Positions 12,317-23,579 of a stretch of 64,000 nt of DNA are shown here, piece after piece. The stretch is from Chondrosia reniformis (Eukaryota > Porifera > Demospongiae > Chondrillida > Chondrillidae), in contig OX359201.1 in assembly GCA_947172415.1 (NCBI GenBank), positions 2,728,001 to 2,792,000 of the forward strand, written 5' to 3'. The notes under the pieces were generated by a model. The model was not told the DNA's origin and searched no databases. It worked only from the letters and a program-made list of their open reading frames with translations. A program made the position numbers and the translations under genes. How positions within the stretch are numbered: the stretch's first letter is position 1; the number at the start of each line of letters is the position of its first letter.

Positions 12317-12467
12317 CCATTTTAATCATTTTGCATTTGTCTTTGTTTTTTTGCACCTTCACTAGTGTGTTTCAATAATAATAATAATAATAATAATGTA
12401 ACTATGATTATGACATCAATGCTTTAAGATCGGCTTTAAATGTTAAAGTTCCCCAATTTTTTCTTAA
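12317..12467 (+). other. LINE-1 3' UTR with AAT microsatellite
   Basis: AT-rich tail after the ORF2 stop. An ataataat run occupies 12374-12397, followed by about 70 bp of unique sequence ending near ttttttcttaa, where satellite begins. No long poly(A) is visible. Microsatellite tails are common in CR1/L2-like LINEs. Confidence 0.7.
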
Positions 12468-15400
12468 TATGTCCTAGTTGAACGAACTAGATTTAATGGA
12501 ATCGTTCTATGTACTAGTTAAATGTACTAGTTGTAGTACTAGTTGTATGTACTAAATATGTAGTAGTATCATGTACTAGTTTTTGTACTAGTTGTTTGTA
12601 CTAGATGAAAGTACTAGTTATCTGTACTAGTTACTAGTTGTATGAATTAGTTATTTGTATTAATTGTATGTACTAGCTGTATGTGCTTATTGTATGTACT
12701 AGGTATATATACTAGTTGTACGTTCTATTGTACGTGCTTGTACTGGTTATATTTACCAATTGTAGGTACTAGTTGTATGTACAAGTACAAGTTATATATA
12801 CTTTTTTCAGTTACTAGTTGCATGTACTAGTTACATGTTCTCGTTATATGTATTAGTTGTATGTACTAGTTGTATGGACTAAGTGTATATACTAGTTCTA
12901 TGTATTAGTTGTAGCTAGTAGTATTTGTATGTACTAGGTTTATGTACTAGTTCTATGTACTACTTGTAGTACTAGTTTAATGTAATAGTTGTGTGTCCTA
13001 GTTGTATGTACTAGTTGTTCGTACTATCTGTAGTACTACTTTTATGCACTAGTTGTATGTACTAGTTGTGTGTATTAGTTGTGTGTACTAGTTGTATGTA
13101 CAATTGTATGTAGTAGTTTTATGTACCAGGTGTAAGTACTAGTACTAATTTTATTTACTAGTCGTAGGTACTACTTGTACGTACTAGTTGTATGCAGTAG
13201 TTTTATATACTAATTGTATGTCTTTGTGTGTACTAGTTGAATATACTAGTTATGTACTAGTTGTATGTACTAGTTTTATGTTCAGGTGTTATGGAATCGT
13301 TCAATGTATTAGTTCTATGTACTAGTTGTGGTACCAGTTATAAGTACTAGATGGATGTACTAGTTATATGTACTAGTTGTGTGTAGTTGTTGTTTGTACT
13401 AGTTATAATTACTAGTTGTCGTTACTAGTTGTATGTACTAGTTGTATTTACTAGTACTGGTTATATTTACTAATTGTAGGTAGTTGTTGTATGTACTAAT
13501 ACACGTTTTATTCACTAGTTGTATGTACTAGTTACTAGTTGTATGTACTATTTACTAGTTGTATGTACTAGTTGTATGTTCTAGTTGTAAGTACTAGTTA
13601 TATGAACTAGTTATATGTACTAGTTTTAAGTGCTAGTTTTATGTACTAGTTGTTTGTAGTAGTTGTATGTATTTTTTGTATGTGCTAGTTCTATGTACTA
13701 GTTGAATGTTTTAGTTCTCTGTACTAGTTGAATGTTTTAATTCTCTGTACTAGTTGTATGTACTAGTTACTAGTTGTATGTATTAGTTGTGTACTAGGTA
13801 TATATACTATTTGTATGTACTATTGTAAGTATTGGTACTGGTTACATTTACTAGTTGTATGTACAATTGTATGTAGTAGTTGTATGTACCAGGTGTAAGT
13901 ACTAGTACTAGTTTTTTTTACTAGTTGTAGGTACTACTTGTATGTACTAGTTGTATGCAGTGGGTTTATGTACAAATTGTATGGATTTGTATGTACTAGT
14001 TGTGTCTACTAGTTATGTACTAGTGGTATTGAATAGTACTGGTTATATTTACTAGTTGTATGTCCTATTTGTATGTACTAGATATGTACTAGTTATATGT
14101 ACTAGTTGTATGTACAAGTTTTATGGAATCGTTCTATGTGCTAGTTCTATGCACTAGTTGTGGAGCTAGTTGTGTATACTAGTTATATGTACTAATTTTG
14201 TACTAGTTGTATGTAATAGTGGTATGTACTAGTTGTATGTACTAGTACTAGTTATATATCCTAGTTTTAGGTACTAGTTGTATGTTCTAATTGTATGTAC
14301 TGGGTGTATGTACTAGTAACTAGTTGTATGTCTTAGTTGTATGTAATAATTGTATATACTAGTTGTATATATGTACTAGTAACTAGTTGTATGAACTAGT
14401 CCTATGTACTAGTTGTATGTTTTAGTACAGGTTATATTTCCTCGCTGTACGTACTAGTTGTATGTGCTACTTGCATGTACTAGTAACTAGTTGTATGTAT
14501 AAGTTTAATCTATTAAATGTATGTACTACTTTTATGTAAAAGTAACTGCTTATATGTACTAGTTTATGTAGTGGAAACTAGTTTTATGCAATAGTGGTTT
14601 GGACTAGTTGTATGTACTAGTACTGGTTATATTTCCTATATAGCTGTAGGTACTAGTTGTACGTGCTAGTTGTATGTACTGGTTGTATGTACTAGTAACT
14701 AGTTCTATGAACTAGTTGTATATATATACTAGTTGTAAGAACTGGCTGTATGTGCTAGTTGTATGTACTAGTAACTAGTTGTGTGTATAAATTGTATGAA
14801 ATAATTGTATGTACTAGTTGTATGTAAAAGTAAGTAGTTATATGTACTAGTATATTTACTGATAACTAGTTGTATGAACTTGTTGTATGTAGTAGTTGTA
14901 AGAACTAGTTGTATGTGGTAGTTCTATGTACTAGTTGTATGTACTAGTTACTAGTTGTATGTATTAGTTGTGTGTAATAATTGTATGTACTAGTTGTATG
15001 GACTGGTTATATGTATTAGTACAAGTTATATTTACTATTTGCAGTTACTAGTTGCAAGTACTAGTTATATGTACTAGTTGTATGTACTACTTGTATGTAG
15101 TAGTTGTATGGACAAGGTGTAAGTACTAGTACTAGTTTTATTTACTAGACGTAGTTACTACTTGTATGGACTAGTTGTATGCAGTAGTTTTATGTACTAA
15201 TGGTATATATTTGTATGTACTAGTTATGTTTACTAATTATGCACTAGTTGTATGTACTAGTTTTATGTTCTAGTGTTATGGAATAGTTCCATGTACTAGT
15301 TCTATATACTATTTGTGGTATTAGTTATAAGTATTAGTTGGATGTACTAGTTTTATGTAATAGTTGTATGTACTAGTTGTTCGTATTAGTTGTATTTACT

Positions 15401-16794
15401 ATTTATTTGTACAAGTTATATGTGTTTATGCTAGTTATATGTGGTAGTTGCGTGTTCTAGTTGCATGTACTAGTTGAATGTAAAAGTTGCATGTACTAGT
15501 TGAATGTACTAGTTGCATTTACTAGTTATATGTACCAGTTTTGGTAATTGCTATTTGAACTAGTTGTCGTTACTAGTTGTATGTACTAGTTGTATGAACT
15601 AGTTGCATGTACCAGTTATATACACTAGTTGTATGTACTAGTAACTAGTTGTATGCACTAGTTGTATATACTAGTTTTTTGTTCTAGTACTGGTTATTTT
15701 TACTAGTTGTAGATACTACTTGTATGTAGTAGTACAAATTATATCTACTATCTGTTGGACTAGTTTTATATATTGGTTATATGTACTAGTTATATGTACT
15801 ACTTGTATCTATTACTAGTTCTTTGTACTATTTGTATGTATATACTAGTTTTATGTACTAGTTGTATGTACTAGTTTTATGTACAAGTTGCATGTACTTG
15901 TAAATGGTTGTGTGTACTAGTTGTATGTACTTGTAAATGGTTGTGTGTACTAGTTGTATGTACTAGTTGCATGTACTATTAACTAGTTGTATGTAGTAGT
16001 TTTATGTACTAGTAACTAGTTGTGTGTATTAGTTGTATGTACTAGTTGTATGTACAAGTAACTAGTTGTATGTACTAGTAACTAGTTGTATGTACTAGTT
16101 GTATGTCCTAGTTGTATGTTCTAGTATTCGTTATATTTACTAGTTGTAGGTACTTGTTGTATGTACTAGTACAAGTTTTATTCACTAGTTGTAGGTACTA
16201 ATAGTTGTATGTACTAGGTACTAGTTGTATGTACTAGTTACTAGTTGTATATACTAGTTATATGTACCAGTTGTATGTAATAGCTGTGTGTACTATGTAG
16301 TTGTAGGTTCTATACTTTGTTATAATAGGTACTAGGTAGGTTAGAGTTACATGTACTCGTTGTTTGTACTAGTTGTATATACTAATTGTATGTACAAGTT
16401 GTGTGGACTAGTTGTATGTACTACTTGTATGCACTAGTTGTGTGTACTAGTTTTATGTACTAGTTGTATGTGCTAATTGTAGGTATCAGTTTTATGTAGT
16501 AGTTGTTAGTGCTAGTATTAGTTATATATACTAGTTGTAGGTACTAGTGATATGTACTTGTTGAATGTACTAGTTTTATGTACTAGTTTTATGTTCTAGG
16601 TGTATGTACTAGGTATATGTACTACTTATATGTACTAGTTGTATGTAGTAGTTTTATGTACTAGTTATATATATTAGTTGTGTGTACTCTTTGTAAGGAC
16701 TACTTGTATGCAATAGTTGCATGTACTAGTTATATGTACTATTTGTATGTAGAAGTTTTTTGTACTAATTGTATGTACTAGTTGTATATACTAG
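12468..16794 (+). repeat. 13-bp satellite, + orientation
   Basis: Long TAGTTGTATGTAC array without unique sequence. A variant block, actagtaactagttgtatg, recurs between about 14.3 and 16.1 kb and is rare elsewhere, so this block has its own local amplification history. Short duplications occur, such as cttgtaaatggttgtgtg at 15.9 kb, present twice. No gene seen. Confidence 0.95.
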
Positions 16795-16832
16795 TGCTAG
16801 TTCATAAAACTAGTACAAACAACTTCTACATA
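16746..16832. repeat. Fold-back at satellite orientation switch
   Basis: Left arm 16746-16767 and right arm 16811-16832 are inverted copies (21 of 22 bases), containing the rare variant gtagaagtt. The satellite consensus changes strand between them, at about 16795. Confidence 0.75.
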
Positions 16833-18044
16833 AAACTAGTATATATAACTATTACATACAAGTTGTACAAATAACTTGAAATACACATATAACTAAGACA
16901 TACGCATATAACTAGTACATAGAATGAGTAAATAAACTTAGTACATACAACTAGTACATTCAACTAATACTGACAATTAGTTCGTAGTACTATTACATAC
17001 AACTAGTACTTGACTAGGACATATAACTAGTACAATCAACTAGTACATGGAATAAGTACATACATCTAGTACATACATCTAGTACGTACGACTAGAACAT
17101 ACAACTAGTTTATACAAGTAGTACATATCACTATGCCATACACATATGATTAGAACATACACATATAACTACACCATAGAAGTAGTACACACAACTAGTA
17201 CATACAACTAGTACATCCAACTAGTAAAAACATATAGTACATACATATAGTACATACAACTAGGACATACAACTAGTACGTACAACTTGTATATACACTA
17301 GCTTGTACGTACGTTTAGTACATACCACTATTACCTACAACTAGTACTTCCAACTAGTACTTAGATGTATTTCATATAACTTGGATATACACATAAAACT
17401 AGAATATACACATATAACCAGTATATAGATATAGAACATACAACCAGTACATACAACTAGTTCATACAACTAGCACATATAGCAACAATATACACTTATA
17501 ACTAGTGCATAGAAATAGTGCATACAACTAGTACATACAACTCGTACAAACTACTAGTTCATACAACTTGTATAAACAACTATTACATTCAACAAGTACA
17601 TAAAACTAGTTCATACAACTACTACATACAACTTGTACATATAACTAGAACATACATGTAGTATATATAACTAGGACATACACCTATAACTAAAACATAC
17701 ACATAAAACTAGAACATAGAAAGAGTGCATGCAATTAGTACTTACAAGTAGTACATACAACTAAGACATACAAGTAGTTCATACAACTAGTACATACAAC
17801 TAGTAGTTGCCCAGGATATATAACTAGTACATTTAACTTGTACATAGGAAGAGAACATACAACTAGTAAATATAACTAGTACAAAACTAGTTCATATAAC
17901 TAGTACATACAACTAGTACATACAAATAGTACATACCACTAGTAAACACAAATAGTTCATGCAACTAGTTCTTTCAACTAGTACACACAACTAGTACATA
18001 CAACTAGTGCATATAACTAGAACATAGACATATAACTAGTACAG
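16795..18044 (-). repeat. 13-bp satellite, - orientation
   Basis: GTACATACAACTA array. It contains the higher-order segment gacatataactagtaca followed by a catggaataag variant near 17.0 kb, which recurs in many later blocks. No gene seen. Confidence 0.95.
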
Positions 18045-18235
18045 CTGGAAGAGAACTGGTACAGAAGAAGGATTAAGGAAGCCCTGAAGATCCAACAATG
18101 TCAGGTAAGAATGAACTTAGGTCAAGGAATTGTACTAAGAAGTGGTTGGAAACCCTTTCTTATGAATACTCCCTTTCTCTCTCCTTCCTCCGGAAATCAT
18201 GTAACCGATGATATCACTGTTGAGGTAATCGAAAC
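18045..18235 (+). pseudogene. PLE-2a: fragment of PLE GIY-YIG C-terminus
   Basis: About 190 bp, matching 47352-47540. The open frame reads EENWYRRRIKEALKIQ, the part after the GIY-YIG nuclease core of Penelope-like elements, and runs on to DDIT. Both ends stop inside the element, so this is a truncated piece embedded in satellite. It ends just before the TATA and hammerhead part present in the other PLE-2 copies. Confidence 0.8.
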
Positions 18236-18999
18236 CACATACAACTAGTCCTTACAACTTGTATATACAACTACTACATAAAACTAGTAAATGCAACTAG
18301 TACATACAACTATTTCGTAAAACTTGTACAAACAACTAGTACATACAACTGGAATATACAAACTACTATATAAAACTAGTACATACAACTAGAACATTGA
18401 AATAGTACATACTACTAGTTCATCCATCTATTAAATACAGCTAGCCCACACAATCAGAACATACAATTAATACGTATAACTAGCACATAAAACAAGCACA
18501 TACAACTAGTTCATACAACTAGTACATTTAACTAGTATATACAACAAGTACATACAACTAGTACATATCACTAGGACACTTACATATAACTAGAACATAC
18601 AAATAATGCGTATAACTAGTACATACAACTAATACATACAACTAATACATTCAACTAGTATACACAACGATTCCATAAAATTACTTCATACAACTTGTAT
18701 ATACAACTTGTACAGTCAACTATTATATACAACTAGTACATACAACTGGTATATATTACTAGGACATATACATAAAACTAGAACATACACCTATAACTAG
18801 AACTTAGAAATAGTGCATACAACTATTCCATAAAACTACTTCATACAACTTGTATATACAACTTGTACAGTCAACTAGTGCATAAAACTAGTTCGTACAA
18901 CTAGTACATATAACTAGAAGATACACAGGTAAGTAGAACATATAAATAGTACATACAACTAGTACATACATATAGTACGTACAACTAATTTTGCAACTA
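18236..18999 (-). repeat. 13-bp satellite, - orientation
   Basis: GTACATACAACTA array between PLE-2a and T2. It includes a local duplication of ccataaaactacttcatacaacttgtatatac (around 18.68 and 18.84 kb). No gene seen. Confidence 0.95.
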
Positions 19000-20289
19000 C
19001 ACTGGTACCTTATGACTGTTCCTTAGGGATAAGCGGCCTTATAGCGATCAACACGTAACAAGCGATAATTAATAAAGAATTTTCGTTTTCAATCGTTAAG
19101 AGTGAATGCGTCATTTAGTGTTATCGGTTACACACCTGAAGGAATTTAAAATCGTCCATTGTTAAATTGGTTATAGCATCCTTTGGCTTAATTGATTTAT
19201 ATATCGTATATAATCATCTCGCTTCGTATCATTGTCTTATAATCGTCTCACTTCGTATCCTATTAATGTTTTATTTAATCGTCTCACTTCGTACGTATTG
19301 AATTATAGTCTTAAGTGTGAAAACGGATTTTCAGAGCTCTTTGCATAGTAGCTATAAAATGATTCACTTCTCTAGCGTCGAATACTTACTTTTTACGTAC
19401 CTTTTGTTAACGAATAATTCGTATGCAGCAACTCTTGCAAAGCCGCAGTTGAACTTCAGAGCAATCTGATTATCGACTGATATCCCTCTTGCCTTTTTGG
19501 GGGGGCATAATCTTCTCTGTTGTAGACGAAAATTCGAAAATTGGCGATCCTTAGTGTGAATAACACCTTACGGCGATCCTCGATCACTTGCATCAACATA
19601 CATACATACCTGTATATAATATCCCAGTTACACAACTTAGGATTTGCGCAATATTAGCATCCGGCTATAAAATTTCACCGTTTGCGTTTCAAATGTGTAA
19701 ATCATCCCATGAATAAACTTATTTGCTAATGTATATGATTTAAATGTTAAGAAATGGCGTCTGTTGCAGAAGTGAAGGAAAATTGCCTATGCGCTTAAGT
19801 TAGAAGATCCTCATAGTCGTGTAGTCAGCTTCAATGGATTCAGTGAGTGTCATTTAGTAAGAATTAAGAAGTCCGTTTGCGTCTGAGCTTTATTTTCCAA
19901 GATATGAAAGATTAAATAGCATTTACTAATCTATTAAAAGTGTATTTTCACAGTTTTCTTCTCAACGGATGGGCGAATCGAAACGGACTTCTTAATTTTG
20001 TTAGAATACATTGTAACCTTTCCAATAAAGTATAGAACGTAGTTCTAGCTTTTTCCTAGACTAAGCGCATAGTGTCTGAGAGTTTTAAAATCGGCCCTTT
20101 TTAACACGTTATATCTTCGATATTGGTTGTTCAATCTCGCTCAAATTTTTGATTTCGCTGACATTTAAATAAACGCTTCGATGTATACCAGTTTAAGTTA
20201 GCAAATCGTTTCTGTTAGAACGAAACTTGCTTTTAAAAGTGTTTATAAAAAAACGTAAAAACACGCAGATCAGTCATATGGCACCTGTG
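19000..20289 (+). mobile_element. T2 copy 1: TIR DNA element, non-coding
   Basis: Terminal inverted repeats CACTGGTACCTTATGACT (left) and the complement of AGTCATATGGCACCTGTG (right) match at 15 of 18 positions. The flanks carry TA on both sides (18998-18999 and 20290-20291), consistent with a 2-bp target duplication. The interior has a 17-bp hairpin pair (19862-19878 / 19981-19997) and an 11-bp pair (19788-19798 / 20062-20072). No transposase ORF is visible, so it is non-autonomous. Superfamily unassigned; a Tc1/mariner-like origin would fit TA, but the TIR is not one I recognise. Confidence 0.75.
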
Positions 20290-22636
20290 TAGTACTTACA
20301 TCTAGTTCATACAAATAGTCAATACAACTAGTCCACACAACTTGTATATACAACTAGTTCTATAACTATAACATACAACTAATACTAACAACTGGTACAT
20401 ACAACTAGTAAATACAACAAGTTCTTACAACTAGTACAAAGAATTAGTACATATAACTACTGCATACAATTTCTACGTGCAACTAATACATATAACTAGA
20501 ACATAAACATACAACGAGTACATACAAATATTAGATATAACTAGTACATGCAACTAGCACTTATAACTACTTCGTACAACTACTACACACAATTAGAACA
20601 TACAATTAGTACACAGAAAAAGTACATACAACTAGTTCATACAACTAGTACATACAACTAGTACATAACTAGCACATATGACTAGTACATACAACTAGTA
20701 CAATAAAACTAGTACATTCAACAAGTACATACAACTAGTACTATAAATAGAACATACAACTAATACTAATAACTAGTGAATACAAGTAGTAAATACAACT
20801 AGTTAGTACAAAGAACTAGTACCTACAACTAGTGCATACAACTTGTCAGAACAACTGGTACATATAACTAAAACATACACATGCAACTAGTAAATACAAA
20901 TAGTACATATAACTAGTACACACAACTAGTGCATTCATTAAGAAGATACAACTAATACATACAACTAGTTCATACAACAAGTACATAAATAGTATATACT
21001 ACTATATCGTACAACTACTACACCCAATTAAAACATGCAATTAGTAAACAGAAATAGGTCCATACAACTAGTTCATACTACTAGTACATACAACTAGTTC
21101 ATACTACTAGTACATACAACTAGTACATAAAACTAGTACATTCAACTAGTACATAAAACTAGCACATACAACTAAGACACACAACTAGTTCTTACAACTA
21201 GTACATACAACTAGTACATTGAAATAGTACATACTATTAGTTCATACAACTGGTAAATACAACTAGAACATAAAAGTAGTACATACAACCAGTACATACA
21301 AATATTACATGCAACTAGTACACACAACTAGTTCATACAACTAGTTCATAAAACTAGTATATACAACTAGTACACACAACTAGTACACAAACTAGGATAA
21401 ACCACTATTTCGTACAACTTGTACCCAGAATTACAACATACAATTAATACATACAACTAGTACATACAAGCAGTTCATACAAGTATACATACAACTAGTA
21501 CATAACTAGTACATTTAATTAGAACATACAACTTGTATATACAACTGGTACATACAACTCTTCCATACAACAAGTTCATACAAGAAGTACATATCACTAG
21601 GAAATACACATATAACTAGAACATAGAAATAGTACATACAACTAGTACATATACCTAGGACATACAACTAGTAAATACAACTAGTACCTAAATTAGAAAA
21701 TACAAATAATAAATACAACTAGTACACAAAACTAGTTCATACAACTAGTTCATACAACTAGTTCATACAACTAGTACATACATGATACATATAACTAGTA
21801 CATACAACTAGAACATACAACTAGTAAATTCAACTAGTAAATTCAACTAGTTCATACAACTAGTACATGTAACTAGTATATACAACTAGTATATACAACT
21901 AGTACATACAATTAATACATACAATTAGTAAATTCAACTAGTACACACAACTAGTACATACAAGTCGTACCTATTAAGACATACAAATATTACCAGAAAA
22001 TACACATATAACTAGAACATTGAAATAGTACATAAAACTAGTTCGTACAACTAGTACATACATATAGTACATACAACTAGTACATTCCACTAATACATAC
22101 AACTAGTTCATACAACTAGTAAATTAAACTAGTACACACAATTAAAACATACAATTACTACATACAACTAGTACACACAACTAGTTCATACAACTAGTAC
22201 ACACAAGTAGTACACACATGATACATATAACTAGTACATATCACTAGGACATACAAATATAACTAGAACATACACATATAACTAGAGAATAGAAATAGTA
22301 CACACCACTAGTACATAGATATAGTACCTATATCTAGGATATACAATTAGTTCATACAACTAGAACATACAATTAATACATACAACTAGTACATTCAACT
22401 AGTACATACAACTATTACATACAACTAGTGCATAAAACTGGTACATACAACTGGTACATGCATCTAGTACATATAACTAGTACATACAACTAGTTCATAA
22501 AACTAATACATACAAAGAGTACATAAAACATACACATTTAACAATTACTTAAAAGAGAACATACGATTAGTACATACAACTAGTACATACATCTAAAACA
22601 TACAACTAGTTCATACTACAAGTACATACAAATAGT
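20290..22636 (-). repeat. 13-bp satellite, - orientation
   Basis: GTACATACAACTA array. Recurrent variant units such as catacacatataactagaacatag and cacaattagaacatac mark higher-order repeats. No gene seen. Confidence 0.95.
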
Positions 22637-22729
22637 TTTAAAGATCTCTGTGTGGCTAGGTGTATTCATGCTTCAGAATCTGGAACTGCACTAGCCAAGG
22701 GATTGGGACAGATGTCGCTTGTCAATAAT

Positions 22730-22771
22730 TACCAAACGTTTCGACCCAATCTCGGGTCTTCATCAGTGGTA
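22730..22771 (-). ncRNA. Hammerhead ribozyme motif, inverted arm of PLE-1b
   Basis: Minus-strand copy of the motif at 23477-23518: TACCA (22767-22771), CTGATGA (22760-22766), GAAA (22739-22742), TGGTA (22730-22734). The core is the same. A transcript crossing the element would carry sense and antisense copies that could pair with each other. Confidence 0.6.
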
Positions 22772-22906
22772 GTGAGATTACAGGGCAACGTGACTTATAT
22801 GGCCTACATACACTCTGGGGCAACCGTTGCAGGGGATCCTGTAGATCACCCCTGCCTTCTGTTGGAAAGGGACCCGGTCCTTCAAATTGACCAGTGCCTG
22901 TCTCAG

Positions 22907-23266
22907 AAGGACCGGGTCCCTTTCCAACAGAAGGCAGGGGTGATCTACAGGATCCCCTGCAACGGTTGCCCCAGAGTGTATGTAGGCCAGACTGGCAGAA
23001 CACTGGCCCAACGGCTGAAGGAACACAAACGGGCTCTAGTGAGTGGACACCTGGCACAGTCGGCAGTGGCAGAGCATGCTGCAGAGGAGTCGCACGACAT
23101 TGACTGGGAGGGTGCCACAGTGATGGATGTTCAGCAGCAATATCACCAGAGATGCCTGCTGGAATCGTGGCACATCCGATCTGAATTGAACACAATGAAT
23201 AGAGATGAAGGCAACCTCCCCCCAGTTTATGACCTCCTCGTCCGCCAGCTTCGATCCTCAGACTAG
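22907..23266 (+). pseudogene. PLE-1 GIY-YIG endonuclease domain (C-terminal fragment)
   Basis: The protein-coding part begins at about 22907 and runs to TAG at 23264-23266, about 119 codons. It shows GVIYRIPCNGCPRVYVGQTG, the GIY and YVG strands with the CxxC insertion typical of Penelope-like elements. RTLAQRLKEHKRAL follows, with the catalytic-type Arg, and then LLESWHI with the expected Glu. This domain cuts target DNA for retrotransposition. The frame runs open upstream to 22652, but that part is the inverted arm read backwards and not protein. The reverse transcriptase that should precede it is absent, so this is a remnant of a larger ORF. Minus-strand open frames over the same span are shadows. 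Confidence 0.88.
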
Positions 23267-23446
23267 TCAAGCCCCACCCACCCCTTGACCCATCCATTCT
23301 CTCATTTACCTATTTATTCCTTACTTACTGCACTGTTTGTTTTATCTTATTGTATAAAATTTACCTCACGTGACCTCCCACACTCCCAGTTTCCCGCCCA
23401 TTATTTTCCCGCCCACAGTCATCTCACCTGCCCCTCCCCCTACCGA

Positions 23447-23454
23447 TATATAAG
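23447..23454 (+). promoter_or_regulatory. TATA box of PLE-1b
   Basis: TATATAAG lies after a C-rich run (23430-23444) and 35 bp before the hammerhead core, the same spacing as in PLE-1a. In Penelope-like elements the promoter sits in the terminal repeat, so this position makes sense. Inferred, not shown. Confidence 0.5.
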
Positions 23455-23476
23455 TCACCTTGCCCTGTAATCTCAC

Positions 23477-23518
23477 TACCACTGATGAAGACCCGAGATT
23501 GGGTCGAAACGTTTGGTA
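23477..23518 (+). ncRNA. Hammerhead ribozyme motif of PLE-1b
   Basis: TACCA (23477-23481), CTGATGA (23482-23488), an extra A, GACCC-GAGATT-GGGTC stem II, GAAA (23506-23509), CGUU with cleavage expected after 23513, and TGGTA (23514-23518) closing a 5-bp stem I. Stem III is the self-complementary ACGU, so cleavage would be expected only in a dimer or multimer transcript. Confidence 0.68.
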
Positions 23519-23579
23519 ATTATTGCCAAGCGACATCTGTCCCAATCCCTTGGCTAGTGCAGTTCCAGATTCTGAAGCA

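Larger units (their letters stand above)
8375..12467 (+). mobile_element. LINE-1: CR1/Jockey-type non-LTR retrotransposon, near full length
   Basis: The two-ORF layout is ORF1 (8407-9357) and ORF2 with APE endonuclease and reverse transcriptase (9354-12316), followed by a 3' UTR with an AAT microsatellite at 12374-12397. The 5' UTR is very short. The ends are placed where satellite units stop and are accurate to about 10-20 bp. Damage is limited to two stops in ORF1 and one frameshift plus two stops in ORF2, so the copy is fairly young but dead. Clade placement is from motif style only; CR1 or a related Jockey-group clade is likely. Confidence 0.9.
22643..23579 (+). mobile_element. PLE-1b: Penelope-like element, 5'-truncated with fused inverted segment
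   Basis: A GIY-YIG endonuclease end plus 3' region (22907-23579) is preceded by an inverted, internally deleted copy of itself. 22669-22800 is the reverse complement of 23448-23579 (132 bp, about 2 mismatches). Directly abutting it, 22801-22882 is the reverse complement of 22907-22988 (82 bp), around a 24-nt loop. About 459 bp lying between these segments in the sense copy are absent from the inverted half. The reverse transcriptase part is missing. Penelope-like elements commonly show inverted or tandem arrangements of this sort. Confidence 0.88.

Noticed and set aside
17800..22636. CRISPR-like array of short repeats
   Set aside because: Units are contiguous 13-mers without spacers, and the context is eukaryotic retroelements.
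22722..23297. 191-codon minus-strand open frame over PLE-1b
   Set aside because: Antisense to the GIY-YIG domain and created by the inverted arms; no family resemblance.
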